Assembly: GCA_937967625.1 (NCBI GenBank)
Contig: CALCJP010000160.1
Location: 1-35,681 of the forward strand
Reading direction: 5' to 3'
DNA length: 35,681 nucleotides
Source: an uncultured Saprospiraceae bacterium
Lineage (GTDB): Bacteria > Bacteroidota > Bacteroidia > Chitinophagales > Saprospiraceae
Part shown: positions 9,179 to 19,108 of the stretch, one piece after another
How the letters are laid out: each line of letters begins with the position of its first letter
How positions within the stretch are numbered: the stretch's first letter is position 1
Notes under the pieces: generated by a model
What the model saw: the letters and a program-made list of their open reading frames with translations, nothing else
Database searches by the model: none
Told to the model about the DNA's origin: nothing
Translations under genes and position numbers: made by a program

Positions 9179-10282
9179 ATGAAACGATACCAAGCCCTTG
9201 ACATTTTCCGAGGCATGACTATCTGTCTGATGATCATTGTCAACACACCCGGCACTTGGAGCAGTGTCTTCCCACCACTTCTACATGCCAAATGGCATGG
9301 ATTCACACTAACCGATTTGGTTTTCCCTTCTTTCCTATTTGCGGTAGGGACTTCCTTTGCCTTCGTGATGCAGCGCTATGGAAGTGCCACTCAAAACATC
9401 CCCTGGAAAAAAATCATCTGGCGAACCCTACTCATTTTCCTTTTGGGCTACTTGATGTATTGGTTCCCATTCATGAAGTGGAGCAAATCAGGCGAACTGA
9501 CTTCTTTCCCTTTCGGGGAAACCCGTATTTGGGGCGTTCTGCAACGGATTGCTATATGCTACTTTTTGGCTGCCATCCTGATTGTCTTTCTCTCCAAGCG
9601 CAAATTGGTCTATGCTTCCATTGGACTCCTTTTGGCCTACTGGGCGGTATTGTGGGGCTTTGGTGATTACACCTTAGAACACAATGCAGTGCGGACGCTT
9701 GATGTATTTCTATTTGGCGAAAGCCACCTCTACGGCGGCGAAGGCATTCCATTCGATCCCGAAGGTTTTTTGAGTAGTTTCCCAGCGGTTGTCAATGTGA
9801 TTGGTGGATATTTGGCAGGTGCCTATCTCATCAACAATAAAAACGAAGGCTTCCAAAAAGTCGCAAATCTGATGATTGCTGGAGCGGCGCTGGCAGGAGT
9901 AGCTTACTTCTGGGATTTCCTTTTTCCAGTCAATAAAAAATTGTGGACGAGTTCTTACGTCCTCCTGACTATCGGCTTGAATTTGATGATTTTAGGAACT
10001 TTAATCACCCTAACCGATTTGCGAGAGCGCCCTATCAATTTCAATTTCTTTGAGGTCTTTGGCAAAAATCCCTTGTTCATTTATTTGCTTTCGCAATATC
10101 TGGCGATCACGATGTGGTTCATTCGAATTGGTGGCAAACCGGTCTATTCTCTGGTCTATGAAAACGCATTTGCATGGATTGGAGCGATGTGGGGGTCATT
10201 TGCATTTGCACTGGTTTTCATGCTTGTCTGCTGGGCTGCGGGTTGGTGGTTGGATAGGAGGCGGATATATATCAAGGTGTAA
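9179..10282 (+). CDS. DUF5009 / heparan-alpha-glucosaminide N-acetyltransferase-like membrane protein (NagX-like)
   Basis: RYQALDIFRGMTICLMIIVNTPGTWSSVFPPLLHAKWHGFTLTDLVFPSFLFAVG plus multiple TM segments. Confidence 0.87.
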   Translation: MKRYQALDIFRGMTICLMIIVNTPGTWSSVFPPLLHAKWHGFTLTDLVFPSFLFAVGTSFAFVMQRYGSATQNIPWKKIIWRTLLIFLLGYLMYWFPFMKWSKSGELTSFPFGETRIWGVLQRIAICYFLAAILIVFLSKRKLVYASIGLLLAYWAVLWGFGDYTLEHNAVRTLDVFLFGESHLYGGEGIPFDPEGFLSSFPAVVNVIGGYLAGAYLINNKNEGFQKVANLMIAGAALAGVAYFWDFLFPVNKKLWTSSYVLLTIGLNLMILGTLITLTDLRERPINFNFFEVFGKNPLFIYLLSQYLAITMWFIRIGGKPVYSLVYENAFAWIGAMWGSFAFALVFMLVCWAAGWWLDRRRIYIKV

Positions 10283-10292
10283 AGGGGATTGG

Positions 10293-10375
10293 AAGAGAGA
10301 CCGCTGCGCTGAGAGAGTAGAGATGAGAGACGCCTATCTCCCTCTCAAAAAAGTAGTCTCTCTCTTCTCTACTTA
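10293..10375. repeat. Intergenic GAGAGA-word inverted array
   Basis: AGTAGAGATGAGAGAC (10316-10331) versus GTCTCTCTCTTCTCTACT (10356-10373), with GC-TGC-GC mini-hairpin upstream. Confidence 0.75.
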
Positions 10376-10385
10376 AAAAAAAGAA

Positions 10386-10413
10386 TCCCGAACTGCACTA
10401 AACCAGTTCGGGA
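10386..10413 (-). terminator. Rho-independent terminator for the minus-strand OM protein gene
   Basis: Perfect 10-bp stem TCCCGAACTG...CAGTTCGGGA; minus strand reads into ATTCTTTTTTT. Confidence 0.8.
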
Positions 10414-10460
10414 AACAAGAGAGAGATACCAAAATTTAATCACGTATATTTAATCTATCT

Positions 10461-11333
10461 TCATTTAGTCATGTCGTAAAACACGCCGACGGAGTAAGAT
10501 GGAGCAGCAGCGATGATTTCACCTCTAAAAGCACCCGCTGCTCCAACTGAGACACCTATTTTCTTAGTAACAAAGACGTTTGCCTCAACGCCGATGCTCG
10601 AAAATTCGGAATTGTTAGCGAAGATGCTTGTGCTGGTTATGGACTCGGCAGTAGCGCCATTTTTAAGAGATTCGACGACGTTTAGTTTGGTAGCCAACCA
10701 AAATTTTTGATTTACCAAGCCAATACCGAACTCTGCTCCGTATCTAATTTCTTCTGAAAAATCTTTTGTTCTATTATTGAAACCGGTGTAAGCGCTGATG
10801 TATGCAGGCGTCTTTCCAATGGAAAATCCACGTCCTGCGTCCAATTGAATCATTTGGTTGAATTCGCCATCTCCGGTTTGCAAGTTGTTCAATTCGCCTG
10901 CGACTGGTGTGCCTGTCGGCAAACCTAAAATCACAGAAAGCGAGATGGGAATCCGAGCGCCCGGCTTAGTCAACCCATATTTCAATCCCAAATCAATGTC
11001 GCCTAAACTGTTGATCGCCTCACCTGCGACGATGATGTCTTTGGTCGTGTTAGAGCGCAAATTGTTCATGTAATTTCTACTCAACAAAGCGCCATTGAAT
11101 TGAGCAGTCAATCGGTTGGTGATTCCGAATTCTGCGTAAAGCGAAGTATTAAAAATTCCAGTGGTCACATTCGGGTCTATCAATCCTTGGTCGGTGAAGT
11201 GTTGGTCAAAAACAGTCCACCACTCCGAGAGCTTGAAGTATCCTTTTCCTTTGGGTTGTGGCCATGGGCCACCTGCAAAAGAGACACTTGAAAATATAGT
11301 AGATATTAAAATAATTGAAATTATATTTTTCAT
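10461..11333 (-). CDS. Putative outer-membrane beta-barrel protein
   Basis: Signal peptide MKNIISIILISTIFSSVSFAGGPWPQPKGKGYFKLSEWWTVF, alternating beta-strand pattern, aromatic-rich C-terminus YSVGVFYDMTK. Confidence 0.65.
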   Translation of the reverse strand: MKNIISIILISTIFSSVSFAGGPWPQPKGKGYFKLSEWWTVFDQHFTDQGLIDPNVTTGIFNTSLYAEFGITNRLTAQFNGALLSRNYMNNLRSNTTKDIIVAGEAINSLGDIDLGLKYGLTKPGARIPISLSVILGLPTGTPVAGELNNLQTGDGEFNQMIQLDAGRGFSIGKTPAYISAYTGFNNRTKDFSEEIRYGAEFGIGLVNQKFWLATKLNVVESLKNGATAESITSTSIFANNSEFSSIGVEANVFVTKKIGVSVGAAGAFRGEIIAAAPSYSVGVFYDMTK

Positions 11334-11350
11334 GATTCTTGATTTTTTCG

Positions 11351-11428
11351 CTCCCGATTAAAATCCGGGACAAGTTTTCGCGAAATGAGGGTATTTGTCG
11401 AAAACTTGTCCCGAACTGGCTTCGGGAG
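11351..11428. repeat. Composite nested inverted repeat with CCCGATTAAAATCCGGGACAAG module and TTTTCGCGAAATGAGG motif
   Basis: CTCCCGA(11351-11357)/TCGGGAG(11422-11428) enclosing a perfect 14-bp pair GGGACAAGTTTTCG(11367-11380)/CGAAAACTTGTCCC(11399-11412). Confidence 0.9.
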
Positions 11429-11450
11429 GCAAAAGATAAAATTGGTTGAT

Positions 11451-12131
11451 CTAAAAGTTCAAATCGCCATCTCCTACTTTCACATTAAATGGCTTACAGA
11501 AATAAACGATATGCTTATAGTCTTTGAAGTTAATGCCTTCGATTTCGTAAGTGTGTTCGCCACTAAAAGTGGTGACTTTGCCTATCTCTAAGGCTCCTGA
11601 GACAGAGTTAGGATTGTTGGAGAGATAGATATACAAACCGGGCAATCTATTGGAAGCCACATAATCGCTACCAAATTCTAAGAGTATTTTATCGCCCTCT
11701 TCTCGATAGACAAAATCGCCTTCTAAGACATAAAAAGTGGTAGTTTCTACGCGTCCTTCGATTCGGTTTTCTGAGATGACCGTAGTTTCTCCCACGACCA
11801 CTTCCGTTGAATCTTCTAACGTCGTTCCATCTGAGTCAATTATTACTGTGATGGAGGCTGTTCCTTTTTGTTTTGCTGTTGCTAATCCGTTTTGATCGAT
11901 TTCAAGAATATCAGAATTTGAGCTAATCCATGTTGCTGCCACTATTTCTTCTTGCCCAATGTCATTGAGATACATTTTCTCAAATTGGAAAGTAGTATTG
12001 ATTTCTAAGGTGTCTATTGAGGTGGTAATACTAACTGATTGCCCTACAAAGTCTTCGAGAAAGTCATCGCCAACACAACTGGTAAATGAAAGGGCAATTA
12101 TGGCGAAAGCCAAAGTGAATAAATTCTTCAT
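11451..12131 (-). CDS. Lipoprotein with bacterial Ig-like (BIG_2-type) domain
   Basis: Likely start MKNLFTLAFAIIALSFTSCVGDD at 12131; ATWISSNSDILEIDQNGLATAKQKGTASITVI is BIG_2-like. Confidence 0.78.
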   Translation of the reverse strand: MKNLFTLAFAIIALSFTSCVGDDFLEDFVGQSVSITTSIDTLEINTTFQFEKMYLNDIGQEEIVAATWISSNSDILEIDQNGLATAKQKGTASITVIIDSDGTTLEDSTEVVVGETTVISENRIEGRVETTTFYVLEGDFVYREEGDKILLEFGSDYVASNRLPGLYIYLSNNPNSVSGALEIGKVTTFSGEHTYEIEGINFKDYKHIVYFCKPFNVKVGDGDLNF

Positions 12132-12260
12132 GATGGTGATTTTTTTGGTTGTTTGACTGCTGAGATTGCAGTAATAAGAACTGCAACTCAACAATCAATA
12201 CAACCAATTTAAATATTTGGAGGGTGATTTAAATCGGCTTAATGGTTAGGGGAATTGTGC

Positions 12261-13148
12261 TTATTTTTGAATTGTCCCTGTTGGGTTGGTTGCGCCTGCA
12301 TTGTTATTCATGCTCAAAGGCGTGTGGTCAGCAGCGTCAGCAGCAACTGGTCCTACCAAAGGCTTCAAGGTGAAAGGAGCAGGACTGTTGTCTGGAACTG
12401 GCTCAACTGAAATCACTACTGCATTTCCTCTAAGGTCAAGTGGAAATGAAAGACCAGCTGGTGCATTTCTCAAAAGGTCTTCTCCTGGGAATGGAGGTGC
12501 CGGTTGGTCTCCGCTGAAAGAACCATCGCTATCTGCACCCGTTGCAGTTCTAAAAGTACCTGTAGAAATTGGCGTACCATCTACTACCGCCCATCCTTCA
12601 TAAATCCATCCAGCAGGAAGTTCTGGCAAATCTAATCCAGGTCCAGGTCCAGCAGTTGGGTCTAACCACCATACGCCACTCGTTTCGTTTGTATTGTCTG
12701 TATCAGTTGGTGTCGCCAAGATGTAAGTACCTGCGGAAGCCGTGAAATCAGTACCTACTGCCGCACCGTGCCCTACGGTAAGTGCTGCGTCGTCACCACT
12801 AAAATCACCTCCTAAGATGTGGACTGAACTTGGTGCTGGGTCGCTATCAGGACTTGGCTCAATAGTCAAAACATAAGCAGTCGCTTTCGCTAAATCATCT
12901 GCATTGACTTCAAAAGAGGTAGCAGAAGGAGTTCCGTTTGCGTCAACGGTAAAAATTCCAGCCGTAACAGGAGCGCCATCAACGATAAGCCAACCTTCGT
13001 AAGCGAAATCGCTACCTAAGTCTTCAAGACCAGAGAAGTTTGCTTCAAAAGTTGCAGTGTCAATTTCTGGCTCATCATCGTCGCCACAGCTTGTCAAAAA
13101 AGTGAATGAGAAAATTGAGAAAACTAAAATCCATTGTAAATTTTTCAT
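12261..13148 (-). CDS. Lipoprotein with two RskA C-terminal-like repeats
   Basis: Lipobox FTFLTSCGDDD. Two copies of (F/I)xYEGWxxVDGxPxxxGxF...(A)xVxxxEPxPDxxPAP. Confidence 0.75.
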   Translation of the reverse strand: MKNLQWILVFSIFSFTFLTSCGDDDEPEIDTATFEANFSGLEDLGSDFAYEGWLIVDGAPVTAGIFTVDANGTPSATSFEVNADDLAKATAYVLTIEPSPDSDPAPSSVHILGGDFSGDDAALTVGHGAAVGTDFTASAGTYILATPTDTDNTNETSGVWWLDPTAGPGPGLDLPELPAGWIYEGWAVVDGTPISTGTFRTATGADSDGSFSGDQPAPPFPGEDLLRNAPAGLSFPLDLRGNAVVISVEPVPDNSPAPFTLKPLVGPVAADAADHTPLSMNNNAGATNPTGTIQK

Positions 13149-13401
13149 AATAGTCAGGTTAATATTTTAAAAAAAATTGGTTGATAAGTAAATTAAAAAT
13201 GATGGCGCAAATCTCTTTCATTGAATCTGAAAAGGCTTCACATGAATATCAAATGACTATCACATTTTTATCACGGTGCTTTTTTCAATCAAATCAAAAG
13301 CGCTTTTGCTTTCTATCATTTTTGATGACACAAAGATGGGGGCACATCTGAGTGTTTTGTTAAACCAATCTTCCTGACGTGTTGTCAATTTTTCCCGTTT
13401 G

Positions 13402-13625
13402 CAATCAAAATCAAAAGATTCAATCAAAAGATTCAATCAAAAGATTCAATCAAAATCAAAAGGTTTAATCAAAATCAAAAGGTTTAATCAAAAGATTCAA
13501 TCAAAATCAAAAGATTCAATCAAAATCAAAAGATTCAATCAAAATCAAAAGATTCAATCAAAATCAAAAGATTCAATCAAAATCAAAAGATTCAATCAAA
13601 ATCAAAAGGTTTAATCAAAATCAAA
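13402..13625 (+). repeat. Tandem array of 19-bp unit AATCAAAATCAAAAGATTC (with 13-bp short variants)
   Basis: About a dozen contiguous copies, GATTC or GGTTT endings; 13-bp variants lack one AATCAA hexamer. Confidence 0.95.
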
Positions 13626-13727
13626 ATTCAGCTTTGACTGATGCAATCAATCAAAATCAAAAACCCTCAAACTCAGAAAAGCGAAAGAAATTTCTAACTT
13701 TAGTTATTCAAACCAAAACATACTATA

Positions 13728-14090
13728 ATGAAAGAGAAATTATACAACCTGGAGGAGCGATTGGTAAGGTTTGCAGGTGAGGTAATTAATTTTTGTAATT
13801 CACTTCCTAAATCTCAGTCGGGACTTTATTACTCTGACCAAATCATGCGTTCTTCAGGAAGTGCTGCTTTGAATTATGGCGAGGCTCAAGGCGCAAATAC
13901 TTCCAAAGACTTTATTCATAAAATGTCAATTGTACTGAAGGAATTAAAAGAAACAAGGGTTTCCTTAAAAATTTTGAACTACGTAAATCAAGGCGAGGAA
14001 GAAAAACGAAATTGGCTATTAAAGGAAGTAAATGAATTGGTACCGATAAGTGCTAAAATGATATTGAATAAGAAAAGAGCAAACAGCTAA
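13728..14090 (+). CDS. Four helix bundle protein (S23/TIGR02436-type)
   Basis: MKEKLYNLEERLVRFAGEVINFCNSLPKSQSGLYYSDQIMRSSGSAALNYGEAQGANTSKDFIHKMSIVLKELKETRVSLKIL matches the family's conserved pattern. Confidence 0.9.
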   Translation: MKEKLYNLEERLVRFAGEVINFCNSLPKSQSGLYYSDQIMRSSGSAALNYGEAQGANTSKDFIHKMSIVLKELKETRVSLKILNYVNQGEEEKRNWLLKEVNELVPISAKMILNKKRANS

Positions 14091-14119
14091 TCTATTGATA
14101 TAAGTCTTATCTAATCCAC

Positions 14120-14139
14120 TATTTGCCGAAAGGCAAATA
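14120..14139. repeat. GAAA-tetraloop hairpin TATTTGCC-GAAA-GGCAAATA
   Basis: Perfect 8-bp stem; member of the dispersed TTTC/GAAA hairpin family. Confidence 0.8.
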
Positions 14140-14147
14140 AAAATTTT

Positions 14148-14306
14148 TGATTTTGATTGAGACCTTTTGATTTTGATTGAGACCTTTTGATTTTGATTGA
14201 GACCTTTTGATTTTGATTGAACCTTTTGATTTTGATTAAACCTTTTGATTTTGATTGAGACCTTTTGATTTTGATTGAACCTTTTGATTTTGATTGAACC
14301 TTTTGA
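14148..14306 (-). repeat. Tandem array TTTTGATTTTGATTGA(GA)CC (19/20-bp units), reverse complement of the 13402-13625 repeat
   Basis: About 8 contiguous copies; reverse complement GGTTCAATCAAAATCAAAA is the left-array unit. Confidence 0.95.
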
Positions 14307-14310
14307 CTTA

Positions 14311-15138
14311 TCAAGCCTCCCTAAACTGCGACGGCGAAACCCCTTCATGTTTTTTAAAAAACCGACTAAACGACTGAATGTCCTGATAGCCCACCTGATA
14401 GCCAATCTCCGAAATGGGCAGCTCGGTGTAGCGCAACATTCGCCGCACCTCAATCATGATTCGGTTCTGAATAATTTGGAGCGGAGATTTATCACTTACC
14501 TTTTTAAATAGATTGGAAATCGTTTTGGGAGATTTGTTGAGTAGGTCAGCATACTCGCTTACGGAGTGTTTTTCTTTGAAGTGCTGCTCCACTAAGAAGC
14601 TGAATTCCCGAACGATATCAGTTTGTATGTTATCAATAGCTTGATAGTTTTCTTGGCTTTTATAGATGCGAGTGCAAAGAATCAGCAATCGTTTGAGCAT
14701 CATCTGAAGCATCTCCAATTGAAGATTATCTCTTGATTCCATCTCAATAAGGATCATTTTCCAGACAGTCTCTAAAATAGTGAGGTCTTCCACACTTGGA
14801 TTGAGAAGAGGGAGATTGGAAGAACCAAAAAACAAAATGCCTTTGCAACCCACTTCACTATCATGATTAAGAATACAGAAAAATGGCGCATTAAATCTCA
14901 GGTACTTCACCTTGCCCAATTTCTGGACAATTACCTTATGCATGGAGGTAAGGCATATCAATTGATTCTTATTGAAAACATAATCTTTAGCATCTATTAT
15001 TAGGCAATTGTCATCTTCCTCAAACCAATAAATCGACAACTGACCATCAATTGAAGAATCAGGAAGCATTTCGCCTGATTCTATATTTAGGACTTCAAAA
15101 TATTCGTCTGTCTTTCCTTGATATATGAGTTTATTCAC
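14311..15138 (-). CDS. AraC family transcriptional regulator
   Basis: C-terminal two-HTH region: VSEYADLLNKSPKTISNLFKKVSDKSPLQIIQNRIMIEVRRMLRYTELPISEIGYQVGYQDIQSFSRFFKKHEGVSPSQFR. Confidence 0.94.
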   Translation of the reverse strand: MNKLIYQGKTDEYFEVLNIESGEMLPDSSIDGQLSIYWFEEDDNCLIIDAKDYVFNKNQLICLTSMHKVIVQKLGKVKYLRFNAPFFCILNHDSEVGCKGILFFGSSNLPLLNPSVEDLTILETVWKMILIEMESRDNLQLEMLQMMLKRLLILCTRIYKSQENYQAIDNIQTDIVREFSFLVEQHFKEKHSVSEYADLLNKSPKTISNLFKKVSDKSPLQIIQNRIMIEVRRMLRYTELPISEIGYQVGYQDIQSFSRFFKKHEGVSPSQFREA

Positions 15139-15399
15139 TGGATCTTTTTTTTTGAGAAACGTAAAGTCTTACCAATGGTTGGGTACACAAATGTCGAAAA
15201 ACGACAAAGACAAGAGCTTATTAAGTAAAGCTAAAAAAATAACCTTTCGATTTGAAGCTGTTCTTTTTCCATTATACTTCCCCGATTAAAATCGGGACAC
15301 GCATTGTCTGCGGTTTTTGCCTCGTCTAATGAAAAAACAACTCACTTCAATTTCGAAACTTTATTATTTCAACTTTACTAAACAACTTTTAAATAAAAA

Positions 15400-15437
15400 T
15401 CCGCTTTCGCGAAATAAGCATATTTCGCGAAAGCGGA
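15400..15437. repeat. Perfect 17-bp-stem hairpin of paired CGCTTTCGCGAAATA motifs
   Basis: TCCGCTTTCGCGAAATA-agca-TATTTCGCGAAAGCGGA; lies just 3' of the ABC-F gene. Confidence 0.93.
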
Positions 15438-15464
15438 AAAGTAATCATAACCAAAAACACTAAT

Positions 15465-17099
<1,635 letters not shown>

Positions 17100-17177
17100 T
17101 CAAATTTTGCGCAAAAGTACTATTAGTCTTTTGTTTGGCGCATTTGTGGGGGGAAATAGTTTTTTGTTAACTTATTA

Positions 17178-17420
17178 ATTGTTTCGCTACTTCGTAGCTG
17201 ATTGTTGTGGCTTCGCCACTGATTGTTTCGCCTTCGGCTGATTGTTTGATTGTTTTTTTCTCGCTTTCGCGAAATGAGGCTATTTCCCGAAAGGGAAAAG
17301 CAATCAAACAGGGGCGAAGCCAAAACAATCAGCCGCAAAGCGGCGAAACAATCAGCGAAGCGAAACAATCCTTCGCCGTAGGCGGAACAACAATCAGCGA
17401 CAAAGTCGCAAACAAACCCT
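17178..17420. repeat. Inverted GATTGTT-word array with variable mini-hairpins, in a divergent spacer
   Basis: Eight mini-hairpins with 3-nt loops between GATTGTT / AACAATC words, centred on CGCTTTCGCGAAATGAGGCTATTTCCCGAAAGGG. Confidence 0.9.
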
Positions 17421-17528
17421 ACCTTCACTACCCAATTCAACGCTTCGTTTGTTTCTGCTTACCGCAAGATCAAGAGTACAAGCCGACAGAGTTTAGAATG
17501 ATTTATTCATTAAAACCTGACTTGTACT

Positions 17529-19088
17529 ATGGAAGAAAATCTCTATGTGGTCGAATCTAAAAAGCCATTTGGCGAAAGCCTCATCTGGAAACTCAATCGC
17601 GAATTTTATCAGGAAGAAGGGATTCATGCATGGAGCACCGGAGAAGTGCCTCATCACCTGACGAGCAATTCCAATGTCGGAAAAACTTATGCGCATTTAA
17701 TCTTTGGCTTCCTCAAGGACTTAGCGCAAAAGGGGCAAATGTCCCGCGTTTATTTTCTCGAATTGGGTGCCGGGCATGGGCGATTAGCATTTCATGTTTT
17801 GCGACATTTAGGAAGATTGATCAAAGAGATTCAGTTGGATTTGCCGCCTTATTGCTATATCCTAAGCGACATCGTGGAGGAGAATTTGACCTTCTTTGAA
17901 GAACATCCGCAGCTCCAAACCTATTATGATTCAGGGCAGTTGGATGTGGCATATTTTGATGCCGTAGCGGGCAAAGAATTGTCGTTACGGAAATCGGGTT
18001 TGAAGATTTTGCCAGAGCAATTAGACCAACCTATCATTGCGATTGGCAATTATTTTTTTGATTCGATTCCGACTGATGTGTTCCATTATGACCACATGCA
18101 AATCTCCACTTGTGAGGTTTCCATTGAGTCCACAGAACCCCCTTCCGGAAAATCCGCAAGAGAACTATTCAAGACCTCAAATTTGAAAATCCACAAAACG
18201 GTAATGGAAAAACCGTTTTATGAAGAAGCGGCGTTGAATGAGATTTTGGAGGCGTATCGCTCTACGCTGATGACTACCCACGTGTTCTTCCCAAAAATCG
18301 GAATAGAGTGTCTGAAAAACATCCGCAAGTTCTCCAAAAAAGGAATGCTACTCCTCTCAATGGACAAAGGCTCGCACGAATTGCATGATCTCGAAAACGC
18401 CAAAGAACCTGACATGGTGTCGCATGGCAGCATTTCGTTTTGGGTCAATTTTCATGCGTTGGGGGAGTATTGTAAGAAGACAGGCGGTAAGGCGATTTTT
18501 CCAAAATACTCGACTTATCATCTTGATTTGGCGTGCCTACTCTTTTTGCCGGAAGGCGAATCTTATACCGAAACCCAATTTGCCTACAACCTATTTGTCA
18601 ACGAATTCGGACCAGAAGATCTGACCTTGATGAAGAAGTTTTATTACAGCCACATCCGCAGTTTACGCTTACGCGAAATCGTCGGTTTGCTGCGCGTGAA
18701 TGGCTATGATTCTCAAATTTTTTCCAACGTATTGCCACGAGTCAAACAAGTGATTCAACAGATTACTTTTAACGAACGGAAGTTTTTGGGGCAAGCGATG
18801 CATGAGGTGTACAACACCTATTTCCACATCAACGAAAAGGAAGATTTAGCTTTTGAGATTGGCGGCATTTATTACGCGCTTGGGTTTTATCAAGAAGCAT
18901 TAGATTTCTTCGACCGCTCGGTCAAGCAATATGGTCAGACCCCTGATGAGTATTATAATCGGGCACTTTGTCATTATCAGTTGCGACAGGATGAGTTGTT
19001 TTCTAAAACACTGAAAGAGGCGAAAACTGCCTATCCGGGTTATGAGCAATTTGGGCATTTGGATAAGTTGGATTTGGGGGCGAAGTGA
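17529..19088 (+). CDS. Putative class I SAM-dependent methyltransferase with C-terminal TPR-like region
   Basis: YFLELGAGHGRLAFHVLRHL (motif I-like), YILSDIVEENLTFFE, IAIGNYFFDSIPTDVF; C-terminal GIYYALGFYQEALDFFDRSVKQYGQTPDEYYNRALCHYQL. Confidence 0.72.
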   Translation: MEENLYVVESKKPFGESLIWKLNREFYQEEGIHAWSTGEVPHHLTSNSNVGKTYAHLIFGFLKDLAQKGQMSRVYFLELGAGHGRLAFHVLRHLGRLIKEIQLDLPPYCYILSDIVEENLTFFEEHPQLQTYYDSGQLDVAYFDAVAGKELSLRKSGLKILPEQLDQPIIAIGNYFFDSIPTDVFHYDHMQISTCEVSIESTEPPSGKSARELFKTSNLKIHKTVMEKPFYEEAALNEILEAYRSTLMTTHVFFPKIGIECLKNIRKFSKKGMLLLSMDKGSHELHDLENAKEPDMVSHGSISFWVNFHALGEYCKKTGGKAIFPKYSTYHLDLACLLFLPEGESYTETQFAYNLFVNEFGPEDLTLMKKFYYSHIRSLRLREIVGLLRVNGYDSQIFSNVLPRVKQVIQQITFNERKFLGQAMHEVYNTYFHINEKEDLAFEIGGIYYALGFYQEALDFFDRSVKQYGQTPDEYYNRALCHYQLRQDELFSKTLKEAKTAYPGYEQFGHLDKLDLGAK

Positions 19089-19108
19089 TTTTTTTATTAA
19101 GGTTGATT

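Noticed and set aside
13399-13614. 71-aa ORF (and 14111-14314, 14019-14453 minus) as lysine/asparagine-rich proteins
   Set aside because: They are translations of the 19/20-bp tandem repeat; the 144-aa ORF also runs antisense or out of frame through genuine genes.
13402-14306. Possible CRISPR array(s)
   Set aside because: Units are contiguous 13-20-bp tandem repeats without unique spacers, in opposite orientations, and no cas genes are present.
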